The notes below the pieces were generated by a model. The model was not told where the DNA came from and made no database searches. It saw nothing but the letters and a program-made list of their open reading frames with translations. A stretch of 64,000 nucleotides of DNA. It comes from Hymenobacter daecheongensis DSM 21074 (GTDB lineage: Bacteria; Bacteroidota; Bacteroidia; Cytophagales; Hymenobacteraceae). Of this stretch, positions 15,382-25,009 are shown in pieces. How positions within the stretch are numbered: the first letter of the stretch is position 1; the number at the start of each line of letters is the position of its first letter. Where the stretch lies: the NCBI RefSeq assembly GCF_900141805.1, contig NZ_FQYN01000003.1, positions 310,001-374,000 on the forward strand, read 5' to 3'. The translations under genes were made by a program, and so were the position numbers.

Positions 15382-17268
15382 ATGCTCTCCCCCACCCTGC
15401 GTCTGCTGCTCCGCCGTCTGGCCCTGCTGATGGGCGTGTACGTGCTGCTGCGGCTGGGCTTTTATCTCACCAATTTCAGCACGTTTCGGGAGGCTACTTT
15501 CGGGCAGGTGCTGCTGGCCTTTTGGCACGGCTTCCGGTTCGATATGGCGGCCATTCTGCTGCTGAACGTACCGTTTGTGCTGTTTTCGCTGGTGCCGGCG
15601 GCGGGACGCGGATGGCAGCGGCTGCTGCGGGCGCTGTATCTGCTGCTGAACGCGCTGGGGCTGGCTCTGAACCTGATTGACACCCAGTACTTTAAATTCA
15701 TCGGGCGGCGCACTTCCAACGAGCTGTTCACCATCACCCGCGACATTGAGCGGCAGTCGGGCCAGCTGCTGGGGCAATACTGGTATCTGCTGCTGCCGTT
15801 TGGGGCGCTGCTGGGGCTGCTGTGGTTTTTCTACCCGCTGCCAGCGGCCCCATTTGTCCCGGCTCCGCACCGGTGGCGGCGGGTAGGGCGGCACCTGCTG
15901 GAACTGGCGCTGGTGGCGGGCCTCACGGTGCTGGGCATTCGGGGCGGGCTGCAGCTCAAGCCGTTGCGTACGGGCCACGCTTTTATGCAAACGCCACCCG
16001 TGCTGGGCCACGTAGCCCTGAACAGCACCTTTACTTTCCTCAAAAGCCTGGGCTACCAGCCGCTGGAGCGGCGGGCCTACTTCCCCACGGCCGCTGCGGC
16101 ACGGCAGGCCCTGGCCCCGCGCCCTCCCGCGCCCCGCCCCGGTGCCCCCCGCGACAACGTGGTGATTCTGCTGGTTGAGAGCTTTGCCTCCGAGTACACC
16201 GGCATCGAAAACGGCAGCCGGGGCTACACGCCGTTTTTCGACTCGCTGGCCACGAAGGGGCTGTTTTTTCGGGAGCATTATGCCAACGGCCGCCGCTCCA
16301 TTGAAGCGCTGCCAGCGGTGCTGGCGGGCCTGCCTGCGCTCATTGAAAGTCCGTTTATCACCTCCAACTTCCAGACTGACGAGCTGCACGGCCTGGGCGA
16401 GCTGCTGGGCCGGCAGGGCTACGCCACGTCCGTTTTTCACGGGGCCGAAAATGGCACGATGGGGTTCAACACGTTCAGCGGCATTGCGGGCGTGCAGCAG
16501 TACTATGGGCTGAGCGAGTACCCCGGCGGGGCCAAAAGCCCGGATTTCGACGGCCACTGGGGCATTGCCGACGAGCCCTACCTGCAGTATTTTGCCCAAG
16601 AGCTGAGCCGGCAAAAGCAGCCGTTTTTCTCCACCGTTTTCACCCTCACCTCCCACGAGCCTTTCGAGGTGCCGGCCAAGTATCAGGGGCGCTTTCCGGC
16701 CGGTACACTGCCTATTCACGGCGTTATCGGCTACACCGATTTTGCCCTGCGGCAGTTCTTCAAAATCGCCGCCCGGCAGCCCTGGTACCATAATACGCTG
16801 TTCATTGTACTGGCCGACCACACCTCGCAGACCGACAAGGCCGACTACCAAAACCTGCTGGGCAACTACAAAACGCCGCTGCTGCTCTTTCATCCTGGCC
16901 GGGCGCTGCCGCCCGCCGACGTACACCGCATCACGCAGCAAGCCGACCTGCCCGCCACGGTGGTCGATTTGCTCAATATTCCAGCTGCCGGGCAGCTGCT
17001 GCCCTTCGGCTCTTCCGTGTTTGACTCCGGCACCGCGGGCCGGGCGCTGTTTTTGAGCGGCAGCTCGCTGTTTCTGGTGCACCGCGACTTTGTGACGGAG
17101 CTGACCACCGACGACAAAATCCGCCTCTACCCCTACCAAACGCACTTTATCCCAGCCGAGCCCCTGCCCCGGCCCGACCCGCAAAAGGCCCAACAGTATG
17201 GACAGGAGCTGAAAGCCGCCGCCCAGCTTTTCACCAGCGGCCTACTCGATAATACGCTGTATAAGTAG
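15382..17268 (+). CDS. LTA-synthase-family membrane sulfatase-like protein
   Basis: A 628-residue membrane protein with about five N-terminal transmembrane helices (residues 8-190) and a periplasmic alkaline-phosphatase/sulfatase domain (about 250-610). Visible features are NVVILLVESFASEYTG, a candidate nucleophile serine in NGRRSIEALPAV, and the metal ligands in VLADHTSQTDK. Gram-negative members transfer phospho-head groups to glycans or lipids, e.g. phosphoglycerol or phosphoethanolamine; this member's substrate is unknown. The ATG at 15382 is chosen over a TTG six bases earlier. Confidence 0.88.
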   Translation: MLSPTLRLLLRRLALLMGVYVLLRLGFYLTNFSTFREATFGQVLLAFWHGFRFDMAAILLLNVPFVLFSLVPAAGRGWQRLLRALYLLLNALGLALNLIDTQYFKFIGRRTSNELFTITRDIERQSGQLLGQYWYLLLPFGALLGLLWFFYPLPAAPFVPAPHRWRRVGRHLLELALVAGLTVLGIRGGLQLKPLRTGHAFMQTPPVLGHVALNSTFTFLKSLGYQPLERRAYFPTAAAARQALAPRPPAPRPGAPRDNVVILLVESFASEYTGIENGSRGYTPFFDSLATKGLFFREHYANGRRSIEALPAVLAGLPALIESPFITSNFQTDELHGLGELLGRQGYATSVFHGAENGTMGFNTFSGIAGVQQYYGLSEYPGGAKSPDFDGHWGIADEPYLQYFAQELSRQKQPFFSTVFTLTSHEPFEVPAKYQGRFPAGTLPIHGVIGYTDFALRQFFKIAARQPWYHNTLFIVLADHTSQTDKADYQNLLGNYKTPLLLFHPGRALPPADVHRITQQADLPATVVDLLNIPAAGQLLPFGSSVFDSGTAGRALFLSGSSLFLVHRDFVTELTTDDKIRLYPYQTHFIPAEPLPRPDPQKAQQYGQELKAAAQLFTSGLLDNTLYK

Positions 17269-17298
17269 CCTGCCTGGCTCATTATACAGCCACCCGCG

Positions 17299-17700
17299 TC
17301 ACTCCGCCCCGGTTTTATTAGCCAGCTGGTCCTGAATAGCGTGAATCTCCTCGCTGTCGATGGGTTTGTGAATGAGGCCGGCCACCAGGTCGTACTGCCG
17401 GGATTTTTCCAGATCGGCCAGCGCCAATGACGAGGTGAGAATGTAGATGTGACAGTGTCCCAGCAGCTTATCCTTGTATGGGGCCAGCGCATCCAAAAAC
17501 TGCCAGCCGTTCATGAGCGGCATATTCAGATCCAGAAAAACCACGGTGTCATCCATAGTAGTCGTGGCCTTTATCAGCACATCCAGGGCCATTTTAGGGC
17601 ACTGAAACGCGCTGATATCGGTAGAAAACCCTTCGGCCCGCAGCAGCTGCTCGGTGAGGTAAACGCCGAGGGCATCGTCGTCAATCAGGTAGGTTCGCAT
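17299..17700 (-). CDS. Single-domain response regulator (CheY-like)
   Basis: A 133-residue receiver-only protein. The acidic pair is in MRTYLIDDDALG, the phospho-acceptor Asp in VVFLDLNMPLMNG, a Thr/Ser switch in ILTSSLA and Lys in IHKPIDS. There is no output domain. Its start overlaps the end of the histidine kinase gene by 20 bases, so the two are translationally coupled and form a pair. Stand-alone receivers downstream of PAS kinases are common in Cytophagales and probably act in a phosphorelay. Confidence 0.92.
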   Translation of the reverse strand: MRTYLIDDDALGVYLTEQLLRAEGFSTDISAFQCPKMALDVLIKATTTMDDTVVFLDLNMPLMNGWQFLDALAPYKDKLLGHCHIYILTSSLALADLEKSRQYDLVAGLIHKPIDSEEIHAIQDQLANKTGAE

Positions 17701-19528
17701 TTGGTGCGCTAAAGAAAAGGGTGAACCGGGTGCCTTCGTTTACCCGGCTGCTGACGCTGATTTGCCCGCCCATGGATTCGACGTGGGCTTTCACCAGAAA
17801 CAAGCCAATGCCCCGACCCGGCCGGTGCTTATGAAAGCGCCGGTAGAGCTGAAAGATTTCCTGCCCGAACTGCTCCGCATCGAAGCCCATGCCATTATCG
17901 CTGAACAGGATGGTGGTGCCGCTGCCGGGCCCGGCTACGGCCTGAATGCGGATCAGCAGGGGGCGGCTGTCGGAGCGGTACTTGATGGCATTGGAAATCA
18001 GGTTGTGAAAGATGCTGTGGAAGTAGGCCCGGCTGCCCGGCAGGCGGAGCGTTTCGGGAATCTCGTTGTGCAGCTCGCCGCCGCACTCGTGCAGCAGCTC
18101 TTCCAGGCCAAACAATGCCTGCCGGCACACGGCGGCCACGGCCACCGGCTCGGGGCGGTAGCCGGTCTGCTTGTCGCGCGCCGAGAGAATGTTGTTTACG
18201 TCGCTGAGAATGCCGTCGAGCTGCCGCAGGCTGGCGTGCAGGTTCTGTAGCGAGTTGTCGAACACCTCGGCGTGGCGGTCGATGCGGGAGAGCAGGTCGG
18301 CATAGCCCAGAGCATTGGCCAGCGGCGCGCGCAGGTTGTGCGAAACGATGTAGGCAAACTGCTGCAGGTCAGCGTTCTGATCCATTAGCTTGGCCGCCAT
18401 CAGGCTCTGTCTTATTTCGGCTTCTTTGCGCTCGGTGATGTCCTGCATGGCCCCGATCATGCGCACCGGCTGGCCCTGGGCATCGCGCAGAATGTAGCCC
18501 CGGTCGAATACGCAGGCCCAGGAGCCATCGGCGCGGCGAAAACGGTATTCGTGCTGCCAGAACGCGTCCTGGGTCTGGAAGGCGGCGTGCCGCAATCCGT
18601 CTACCACGCTTTTCTTTTCGCTGTCATGAACGTAGCTGGCCCACGTGCTGAACCGGCCGGGGTTGGGCACCACCTGGTGACCAAACAGGGTCGCGAAGCC
18701 CTCGCCCCAGTACAGCGTATCGGCCGCAATGTTCCAGTCATACAGCGCGTCGGTGGTGGCTTTGAGGGCATACTGGTACCGCTCATTGCTGACGCGCAAC
18801 GCTTCTTCGCCCTCCTTCAGCTCGGTCATGTTATGCACGACCCCAACCAGCTGGCTGCACTTTCCAGCCGAGTCCAGCAAGGGCATCACGCTTACCTCGC
18901 CCACCCGCCGGCCCGCCGGACAGTCCGACGTTTCCAACCAGCTGACGCGCTCGGCGGTGTTGACGGCCTGCTGATATTTGTCCAAAACCAGGCTGAGCGA
19001 AGGCTCGGGAATAATATCGTGCACATAGCTGCCCACGACCTTCGCGCCCGGCAGACCCGTGGCTTTCTCAAAGGCTTTGTTCACGAAGGTGAAGCGGTAG
19101 CGCCCCTTGGCTTCCACGGCCAGCACGAAGGCCACGTCGGCAATGGCATCGAGCATCACATCGGCCGGGTGCTCCGGCGAAATGGCGGCCGGAAGCGCCG
19201 TGCCATACACCCCGCTGACGCGGCCATCGGCCACCAATGGCACCAGCATGAATACTACCCCGCTGGCCGCCGCTCCGGCAGCCCCAGCCTCGTAGCACAC
19301 TGCCTCGCCGGCCAGGGCCCGCGCCAGGTGCTGTTGGGCCCGCGTCTGCTCGGTGGCCGGCAGGCACTGCACGAAGCCGGTGCCGGTCAGCGGCGCAGCC
19401 GGTTGCCCCAGCAAGGTCGCAAACCGGGCATTGACCCGCTGAAAAGCCCCGTCCTGATTCAGCGCAAAAACGGCCGCCGCGTCCTGCTCGAAAAACGCAC
19501 TTGCCAAAGGCATATCAGGGGTTAGCAT
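17681..19528 (-). CDS. PAS-domain sensor histidine kinase
   Basis: A 615-residue kinase with three PAS domains (about 12-125, 130-245, 250-370) and a PAC tail (MIGAMQDITERKEAE). The HisKA box is YIVSHNLRAPLANALG with phospho-His near residue 397; HATPase_c has the N box NLISNAIKYRS, DNGMGFD, and the G2 box RGIGLFLVK. No transmembrane helix is seen, so it is a cytoplasmic sensor. The H-box has HN rather than HE/HD, a variant frequent in Bacteroidota. It precedes and overlaps the CheY-like gene. Confidence 0.93.
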   Translation of the reverse strand: MLTPDMPLASAFFEQDAAAVFALNQDGAFQRVNARFATLLGQPAAPLTGTGFVQCLPATEQTRAQQHLARALAGEAVCYEAGAAGAAASGVVFMLVPLVADGRVSGVYGTALPAAISPEHPADVMLDAIADVAFVLAVEAKGRYRFTFVNKAFEKATGLPGAKVVGSYVHDIIPEPSLSLVLDKYQQAVNTAERVSWLETSDCPAGRRVGEVSVMPLLDSAGKCSQLVGVVHNMTELKEGEEALRVSNERYQYALKATTDALYDWNIAADTLYWGEGFATLFGHQVVPNPGRFSTWASYVHDSEKKSVVDGLRHAAFQTQDAFWQHEYRFRRADGSWACVFDRGYILRDAQGQPVRMIGAMQDITERKEAEIRQSLMAAKLMDQNADLQQFAYIVSHNLRAPLANALGYADLLSRIDRHAEVFDNSLQNLHASLRQLDGILSDVNNILSARDKQTGYRPEPVAVAAVCRQALFGLEELLHECGGELHNEIPETLRLPGSRAYFHSIFHNLISNAIKYRSDSRPLLIRIQAVAGPGSGTTILFSDNGMGFDAEQFGQEIFQLYRRFHKHRPGRGIGLFLVKAHVESMGGQISVSSRVNEGTRFTLFFSAPNANLPD

Positions 19529-19685
19529 AGCATTGAAATTGGTGGCCCGACCAGCTTATGAGGACCTCGCCGGGTGAGGCAGCCGGCCGGCCGCGCCCCC
19601 AGCCCCGAGGCAGCGGACCCGCAAGCAGACCGTCCGAATATAAAGTAATTCGGGGCGACTAGCTCCACACTAGGCTGTACGCACC

Positions 19686-20162
19686 TCAGGGCGCTACGTT
19701 CCCCAACCCGGCCGCCCGCCCCGGATACGGCGGAATCTCGCTCAGCCGCTCGTTGGTGCGGGCCACCAGATCCACGCGCCAGCAGTAGTGCTGCAGGCCG
19801 TTGGTGAGCAGCAGCAGCGGGGCCCCGATGGTTTGGTTGTAGGTGGCCGCCTGGTGGGCCGTGGCCGCCGTGATGGGCACCGAGGGCGCTTTGCACTCCA
19901 CCAGCAGCAGCGTGCGGCCATCGGGGCCGAAGGCGCAGAGGTCGGTGCGCTTCTGGCGCTGGTTGTAGGCATGGCCCCGCTCCAGGCTCAGCAGGCCCTT
20001 CGGATAGCCCAGGTGGTCAATCAGATAGTGTACCACGTGCTGGCGCACCCACTCCTCGGGCGTGAGCACAATATATTTGCGCCGCAGAATATCCCAGATC
20101 TGCGGATTTGAGTCCGATTGTGTAAGTTTGTGGGCGAAAGGCGGCAGGTTCAGCTCTTGCAT
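19686..20162 (-). CDS. Orphan HsdR-N-type nuclease-domain protein
   Basis: A 158-residue protein corresponding to the type I restriction enzyme R N-terminal domain (HSDR_N_2) alone. The PD-(D/E)xK-type core is visible: KRTDLCAFGPDGRTLLLVECKAPS, then ATAHQAATYNQTIGAPLLLLTNG. No helicase, S or M subunit is nearby. Bacteroidota often carry this single-domain form as a housekeeping-like gene of unknown role. The start MQELNLPPF at 20162 is preferred to an ATG three codons upstream at 20171. Confidence 0.82.
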   Translation of the reverse strand: MQELNLPPFAHKLTQSDSNPQIWDILRRKYIVLTPEEWVRQHVVHYLIDHLGYPKGLLSLERGHAYNQRQKRTDLCAFGPDGRTLLLVECKAPSVPITAATAHQAATYNQTIGAPLLLLTNGLQHYCWRVDLVARTNERLSEIPPYPGRAAGLGNVAP

Positions 20163-20260
20163 CACCTCCAAAGGTACGGCCCGGAGCCTCAGCTACCGCT
20201 TTTCTCCGGCACCGTCGTACACTTCGTCCGACGGTTTTTTTATTTGCGGTATGCGCTTCA

Positions 20261-20369
20261 AACGTCTGTCATCCTGAGCAAAGCGAAGGACCTTATTACG
20301 CCAGCGCAGGTCGTCGTTGCAATGGCCGTTCAACTGCCATAAGGTCCTTCGCTTTGCTCAGGATGACAG
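20261..20369. repeat. Family A dispersed inverted repeat
   Basis: Left arm AACGTCTGTCATCCTGAGCA followed by AAGCGAAGGACCTTA (20261-20295); right arm AAGGTCCTTCGCTTTGCTCA followed by GGATGACAG (20341-20369). It lies between the nuclease-domain gene and AMP nucleosidase and would form a long hairpin in RNA. Confidence 0.85.
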
Positions 20370-20406
20370 CCGAAAAAAATCAAGCCCCCACCAACCAAGC
20401 CCCCAT

Positions 20407-21180
20407 ATGAAAACCAAAACGGACATCGTCGAAAACTGGCTGCCGCGCTACACCGGCGTACCGCTCAAGGAGTTCGGGCAGTACATTCTGCTCACCAACT
20501 TCATCAACTATGTGACCATGTTCGCCGAGCAGTTCGGAGTGGAGATTCATGGCCTCGACAAGCCCATGCAGACGGCCACGGCCAACAACATCACCATCAT
20601 CAACTTCGGGATGGGCTCGCCGATGGCTGCCACGGTGATGGACCTGCTGAGCGCCGTGAAGCCCAAAGCGGCCCTGTTTTTGGGCAAGTGCGGCGGTCTG
20701 AAAAACAAAACCAAGCTCGGCGACCTGATTCTGCCCATCGCCGCCATCCGCGGCGAGGGTACTTCCGACGACTACCTGCCGGCCGAGATTCCGGCCCTGC
20801 CCTCGTTCCGCCTGCAGCGGGCCGTGAGCAGCATGATTAAGAAGCACGAAAAGGACTACTGGACCGGTACGGTGTATACTACCAACCGCCGCGTGTGGGA
20901 GCACGACGAAAACTTCAAGGACTACCTGCGCCAGATTCGGGCCATGGCCGTGGATATGGAAACGGCTACCATCTTCACCGTGGGCTTCGTGAATGAGATT
21001 CCGCACGGCGCGCTGCTGCTGGTGAGCGACAACCCGATGACTCCGGAAGGCGTGAAAACCTCCGAAAGCGACAAAAAAGTGACCACCGACTACGTGACCT
21101 CGCACCTGCAGATTGGCATCGACTCGCTGCTGGAGCTGCAGAACTCCGGCGAATCGGTGAAGCACATGCGCTTCGAATAA
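20407..21180 (+). CDS. amn: AMP nucleosidase
   Basis: A 257-residue AMP nucleosidase of the short Bacteroidota type (AMP + water to adenine + ribose 5-phosphate), related to the purine nucleoside phosphorylase fold. Recognisable stretches are LPRYTGVPLKEFGQYILLTN, NITIINFGMGSPMAATVMDL, FLGKCGGLKNKTKLGDLILP, and AVDMETATIFTVGF with the conserved Glu of this fold. An upstream in-frame ATG at 20317 would add repeat-encoded residues and is rejected. A T8-tailed terminator follows at 21230. Confidence 0.93.
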   Translation: MKTKTDIVENWLPRYTGVPLKEFGQYILLTNFINYVTMFAEQFGVEIHGLDKPMQTATANNITIINFGMGSPMAATVMDLLSAVKPKAALFLGKCGGLKNKTKLGDLILPIAAIRGEGTSDDYLPAEIPALPSFRLQRAVSSMIKKHEKDYWTGTVYTTNRRVWEHDENFKDYLRQIRAMAVDMETATIFTVGFVNEIPHGALLLVSDNPMTPEGVKTSESDKKVTTDYVTSHLQIGIDSLLELQNSGESVKHMRFE

Positions 21181-21229
21181 CGGCCGGCTCCGCCGAATAG
21201 CTTACCTTGCAGCCGCCCCGCGGCCTCGC

Positions 21230-21268
21230 AAAATCCCCCGCTGCTTCCGGCTGCGGGGGATTTTTTTT
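21230..21268 (+). terminator. Rho-independent terminator after amn
   Basis: Stem AAAATCCCCCGC / GCGGGGGATTTT with an eight-T tail. Confidence 0.93.
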
Positions 21269-21328
21269 AGCCTGCCGCGCCGTGTTCGTTCTGCCCGCCT
21301 GCCGCCCTACTCAAGCATCTTTCTGGAA

Positions 21329-21778
21329 ATGAGCATTTTTGCTTCTTCTTATCTCGACATAGCGTACCAACCTCACGAGCGGGTGCTGACGGGCCGCTGG
21401 CGGCGCGGCGTGATGCCCTTTGAGCTGCAGCGCGGCTACCTGGCCCTGCTCGACGAGGCCGTGGCCCGCCGCTGCCGCTACTGGCTCATCGACCTGAGCG
21501 GCCGCGCCACCGGCCTAGATGCGGCCGACGTGCACTGGCTGCTGGAAGAGTTTTTTCCGCAGGTGCCCGTGCGCCTGCGCCGGCCCGTGTACGTGGCCTA
21601 CCTGATGGCCTCGCACCAGCTGGCCGGCATGCTGGCCAACCCCGCGGTGCCCGCCCTGACTTACTTCGCGGGCCGGCCCTACACAGTGGAGCGCTTTACC
21701 ACCGAAGACGAGGCTATGGCCTGGCTGGCGCAATGCCGGCGGGAAGATGCCCGTGCCCGCCGCCGCAAGGCCGTATAG
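21329..21778 (+). CDS. Hypothetical protein, possible STAS/SpoIIAA-like fold
   Basis: A 149-residue soluble protein that I do not recognise with confidence. The arrangement of strands (YLDIAYQPHERVLTGRW, CRYWLIDLSGRATG, RPVYVAYLMASHQ) and the Asp in WLIDLSG recall the small STAS/SEC14-like proteins common in Hymenobacter. The C-terminus is Arg/Lys-rich (RREDARARRRKAV). It lies between a terminator and the amidohydrolase gene, 42 bases upstream of the latter. Confidence 0.6.
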   Translation: MSIFASSYLDIAYQPHERVLTGRWRRGVMPFELQRGYLALLDEAVARRCRYWLIDLSGRATGLDAADVHWLLEEFFPQVPVRLRRPVYVAYLMASHQLAGMLANPAVPALTYFAGRPYTVERFTTEDEAMAWLAQCRREDARARRRKAV

Positions 21779-21820
21779 CCGCTCCGGTTGCAAATCCGGC
21801 GCGGCGCGTACCTTCGCCGC

Positions 21821-23476
21821 ATGACCTCGACTTTGCGCTCTTTGCTTCTGTGGCCCTTGCTCGGCTTTTGGGGCTGCCAAACCGCCTCCCGCCAGCCCGC
21901 CGACCTGCTCGTGTACAACGCCACGGTGTACACCGTCGACTCGGCCTTTTCCAAGGCCCAGGCCTTTGCCGTGCAGGACGGCAAATTCGTGGGCGTGGGC
22001 ACCGCCGAGGAGCTGCGCGGCCGGTTTCAGGCCCGGCAGGAAGTTGATGCCGGGGGGAAGTTCATCTACCCCGGCTTTTATGATGCGCACTGCCACTTCT
22101 ACCGCTATGCCCTGGGCCTGAGCTACGCCAACCTGGTGGGCACTACGTCTTGGGACGATGTGCTGGCCCGGCTGCAGACGCACCGCCGGCAGTACCCGCA
22201 GGCGGCTTGGCTGCTGGGCCGGGGCTGGGACCAGAACGACTGGCCCGATAAGCAGTTTCCCACCAAAGCCCGGCTCGACCAGCTGTTTCCCGACGTACCC
22301 GTGGCCCTCGTCCGCGTCGACGGACACGCCGCCCTGGTCAACCAGAAGGCTCTGGACCTGGCCGGCGTGACGGCCGCCACGCCCGTCAGTGGGGGCACCA
22401 TCACCCGCGACGCCCGAGGCCAGCTCACCGGTCTGCTCATCGACAACGCCACCCGGCTGGTGGGCCGCGACATCGCCGAGCCTACGCCGGACGAAGCCGC
22501 CCGCCTGCTTCTCCAGGGCCAGCAGAACTGCCTGGCCGTGGGCCTGACCAGCCTCGCCGATGCCGGCCTCGACAAGCCCGACATCGACCAGCTGGCCGCC
22601 TTGCAGCGCCAGGGCAAGCTCCGGCTGCGCCTCTACGTGATGCTGAACCCGACGAAGGCCAACCGGGACTTCTACTTCAAAAACGGCCCGGTCCTTACCG
22701 ACCAGCTCACCGTCAGTTCCTTTAAAGTATATGCCGACGGGGCGCTGGGCTCGCGCGGGGCCTGCCTAGTGCAGCCGTATGCCGACCGGCCCAAAGAAAC
22801 CGGTTTTTTGCTCTCCACGGAAAAGGAATACCGGGCGCTGGCCAAAGAAATTGCGGCCAGCAAATTTCAGATGAACACCCACGCCATCGGCGACTCGGCC
22901 AACCGCATCATTCTGAGCATCTACGGCGAGGCGCTGCGGGGCCAGAAAGACCGGCGCTGGCGCATTGAGCACGCCCAGGTCATCACGCCGGCCGATATGC
23001 CCCGGTTCGGGCAGTTCGGCATCGTGCCCTCGGTGCAGCCCACCCACGCCACCTCCGATATGTACTGGGCCGGTGAGCGGCTGGGCGCGGCCCGCGTGAA
23101 AACGGCCTACGCCTACGCCGAGCTGCTGAAGCAGTACGGCCAGCTGGCCCTGGGCTCCGACTTTCCGGTGGAGGATATCAACCCGCTGTTCGGCTTCCAC
23201 GCGGCCGTGGCCCGGCAGGATGCCAGGAATTTCCCCGCCGCTGGCTTTCAGATGGAAAACGCCATCAGCCGCCCCGATGCCCTGCGCGGCATGACCACTT
23301 GGGCCGCCCACGCCGCCTTCGAAGACCGGCGCAAAGGCCAGATCAAGCCCGGCATGCTGGCCGATTTCGTGGTGCTGGACACCGACCTGCTGCAAGCCCC
23401 CAAGGAAAAGCTTCGCACCGCCAAAGTGCAGCAAACCTGGATTGGCGGCGAGAAAGTGTTTTCATTCAAAAAATGA
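21821..23476 (+). CDS. YtcJ-type amidohydrolase, lipoprotein
   Basis: A 551-residue metal-dependent amidohydrolase of the YtcJ/NfdA branch. The N-terminal hydrophobic stretch ends in GFWGC, a lipobox, so it is probably a periplasmic lipoprotein. The metal motif HCH is in FYDAHCHFYR, followed later by MNTHAIGDSANR, IEHAQVIT and LALGSDFPVE, the usual ligand segments of the superfamily. Substrate unknown. The ATG at 21821 lies five bases after TACCTTCG (21809-21816), so the transcript may be nearly leaderless. The TGA stop is inside an inverted repeat arm. Confidence 0.88.
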   Translation: MTSTLRSLLLWPLLGFWGCQTASRQPADLLVYNATVYTVDSAFSKAQAFAVQDGKFVGVGTAEELRGRFQARQEVDAGGKFIYPGFYDAHCHFYRYALGLSYANLVGTTSWDDVLARLQTHRRQYPQAAWLLGRGWDQNDWPDKQFPTKARLDQLFPDVPVALVRVDGHAALVNQKALDLAGVTAATPVSGGTITRDARGQLTGLLIDNATRLVGRDIAEPTPDEAARLLLQGQQNCLAVGLTSLADAGLDKPDIDQLAALQRQGKLRLRLYVMLNPTKANRDFYFKNGPVLTDQLTVSSFKVYADGALGSRGACLVQPYADRPKETGFLLSTEKEYRALAKEIAASKFQMNTHAIGDSANRIILSIYGEALRGQKDRRWRIEHAQVITPADMPRFGQFGIVPSVQPTHATSDMYWAGERLGAARVKTAYAYAELLKQYGQLALGSDFPVEDINPLFGFHAAVARQDARNFPAAGFQMENAISRPDALRGMTTWAAHAAFEDRRKGQIKPGMLADFVVLDTDLLQAPKEKLRTAKVQQTWIGGEKVFSFKK

Positions 23477-23561
23477 GAAGTAAGAAGTAAAAATGGGCCG
23501 TTCAACGCTCCGGCTGGGAGGAGTTGAACGGCCCATTTTTACTTCTTACTTCTCATTTTTT
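23468..23561. repeat. 38-bp perfect inverted repeat between convergent genes
   Basis: The left arm AAAAAATGAGAAGTAAGAAG followed by TAAAAATGGGCCGTTCAAC is matched perfectly by the right arm 23523-23561. The loop is CGCTCC-type. It contains the amidohydrolase stop codon and ends nine bases before the MFS gene stop, so it could terminate both. The GAAGTAAGAAGTAA part is low-complexity, like the arms of family C but of different sequence. Confidence 0.85.
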
Positions 23562-23569
23562 AATTGAAT

Positions 23570-24934
23570 TCAGTCCCGCAGCTTGCGGCCGCGCAGGCGG
23601 AGCAGGAAAATCAGGCCCAGAATAAAGAACACGATGAGCGACAGAATGCTGTTGCGCATGGAGCCCGTGATTTGGGCAATGAGGCCGAAAACGGCCGTGC
23701 CAATCACAATACTAAGCTTCTCGGTCACGTCAAAAAAGCTGAAGAAGGCGGCCGTGTTAGGCGTGTTCTCGGGAATGATCTTGGAATAAGTGCTGCGCGA
23801 AAGGCTCTGCACAGCCCCCATCGTGAGGCCAATAACCGAAGCCAGCGCGTAGAAGCTCCAGCCGGCCTGCACGTAGTAGCCCGCCACGCAGATCAGCATC
23901 CAGATGAACACTGACCAGCTCAGGGCCCGCGTGTTGCCGATGCGCTCCGAGAGCTTCGAGAACAGGTAAGCGCCCAGAATGCCCACAATCTGGAGCAATA
24001 GAATGGTCAGAATCAGGGCTGAGCTTTCCAGCTTCAACTCCTCATCGCCGAAGATGGTAGCCACGTACATCACCGTTTGCACGCCCATGTTGTAGGTGAA
24101 GTAGGCCAGCAGGAAGCGCTTCAGGTTGGGCAGGTGCTTGAGCTGGTCCCAGACTTTGCCCAGCTCCCGGAAGCCGTTGAGCAGCCAGCCCGAGTCGGCG
24201 GCGGCACTGGCGGGGCGGCCGGGGTCGGCGGGCAGCGCGAAGAACGGAATCTGGGCGAAGCCGGCCCACCACAGGCCCGTGAGCAGAAACGCCAGCCGGG
24301 TGGCAAAGCCCTCTTCCAGCCCAATGGCCTCGTGGCCCATAATAAGCCCCAGGCACACCAGCAGCAGCAGCACCGAGCCGATATAGCCCATCGAAAAGCC
24401 CCGCGCCGAAAGCGAGTCGTACTTTTCTTCCGAGGAAATCAGCGGCAGGTAGGAGTTGTAGAATACGATGGAGCCCGAGAAGCCGATGGTAGCCAAAATG
24501 AACACGAACGTGCTGAGCGTGAGTGTATCGGGGGTGAAGAAAAACAGCGCCGCGCAGGAGGCCGCCCCCAGGTAGCAGAAAATCTGCATGAACAGCTTCT
24601 TGCGCCCCGAAAAGTCGGCCAGCGAGGTGAGAAACGGGCTGATGATAGCAATGAACAGGAAAGCGGCCGAAATGGCGTAGGTGAGCAGCGAGGAGCCCGG
24701 CACCTGAAACCCAAGGAAATTTACCGGGCTTTTGCCGCTGTCGGTGCCCGTCACCTGCTTCACCATCGCGCCCCAATAGATGGGGAAAATGGAGCTGGTA
24801 ATGACCAGCGGATACACCGAGTTGGCCCAGTCGTAGAACGTCCAGCCGCGGGTGATGCGCTTATCGTCTTTGGGAATGTTGTCGAACGAGGCGGCCGCGG
24901 AGGTGGCGGGGGTAGTGGCAGAGGCGGAAAGCAT
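23570..24934 (-). CDS. MFS transporter, UMF1/Atg22-like
   Basis: A 454-residue inner-membrane carrier with about 12 predicted helices. The opening RITRGWTFYDWANSVYPLVI is the signature of the UMF1 (Atg22-like) MFS family; later motifs include SLADFSGRKKLFMQ (the MFS loop 2-3 motif) and VQSLSRSTYSKIIPENT, typical of the bacterial members. Yeast Atg22 exports amino acids from the vacuole; the bacterial substrate is unknown. ATG at 24934 is preferred; an in-frame ATG at 24967 would add 11 residues. Confidence 0.9.
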   Translation of the reverse strand: MLSASATTPATSAAASFDNIPKDDKRITRGWTFYDWANSVYPLVITSSIFPIYWGAMVKQVTGTDSGKSPVNFLGFQVPGSSLLTYAISAAFLFIAIISPFLTSLADFSGRKKLFMQIFCYLGAASCAALFFFTPDTLTLSTFVFILATIGFSGSIVFYNSYLPLISSEEKYDSLSARGFSMGYIGSVLLLLVCLGLIMGHEAIGLEEGFATRLAFLLTGLWWAGFAQIPFFALPADPGRPASAAADSGWLLNGFRELGKVWDQLKHLPNLKRFLLAYFTYNMGVQTVMYVATIFGDEELKLESSALILTILLLQIVGILGAYLFSKLSERIGNTRALSWSVFIWMLICVAGYYVQAGWSFYALASVIGLTMGAVQSLSRSTYSKIIPENTPNTAAFFSFFDVTEKLSIVIGTAVFGLIAQITGSMRNSILSLIVFFILGLIFLLRLRGRKLRD

Positions 24935-25009
24935 AGGAAGGCGAAAATGGGAGAAGGCAGCGGGCAAGATAACGGGAATCCGGCGCAGCCGTTGCCGGAG
25001 GCTTACAGG

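Noticed and set aside
15352..17193. Long minus-strand open frame antisense to the LTA-synthase-like gene
   Set aside because: Low-complexity Gln/Gly/Arg/His-rich product with no domain; arises from GC-rich codon third positions on the opposite strand.
19686..20162. Remnant of a type I restriction-modification system
   Set aside because: No hsdM, hsdS or helicase fragments nearby; the single-domain protein is common in Bacteroidota and appears intact.
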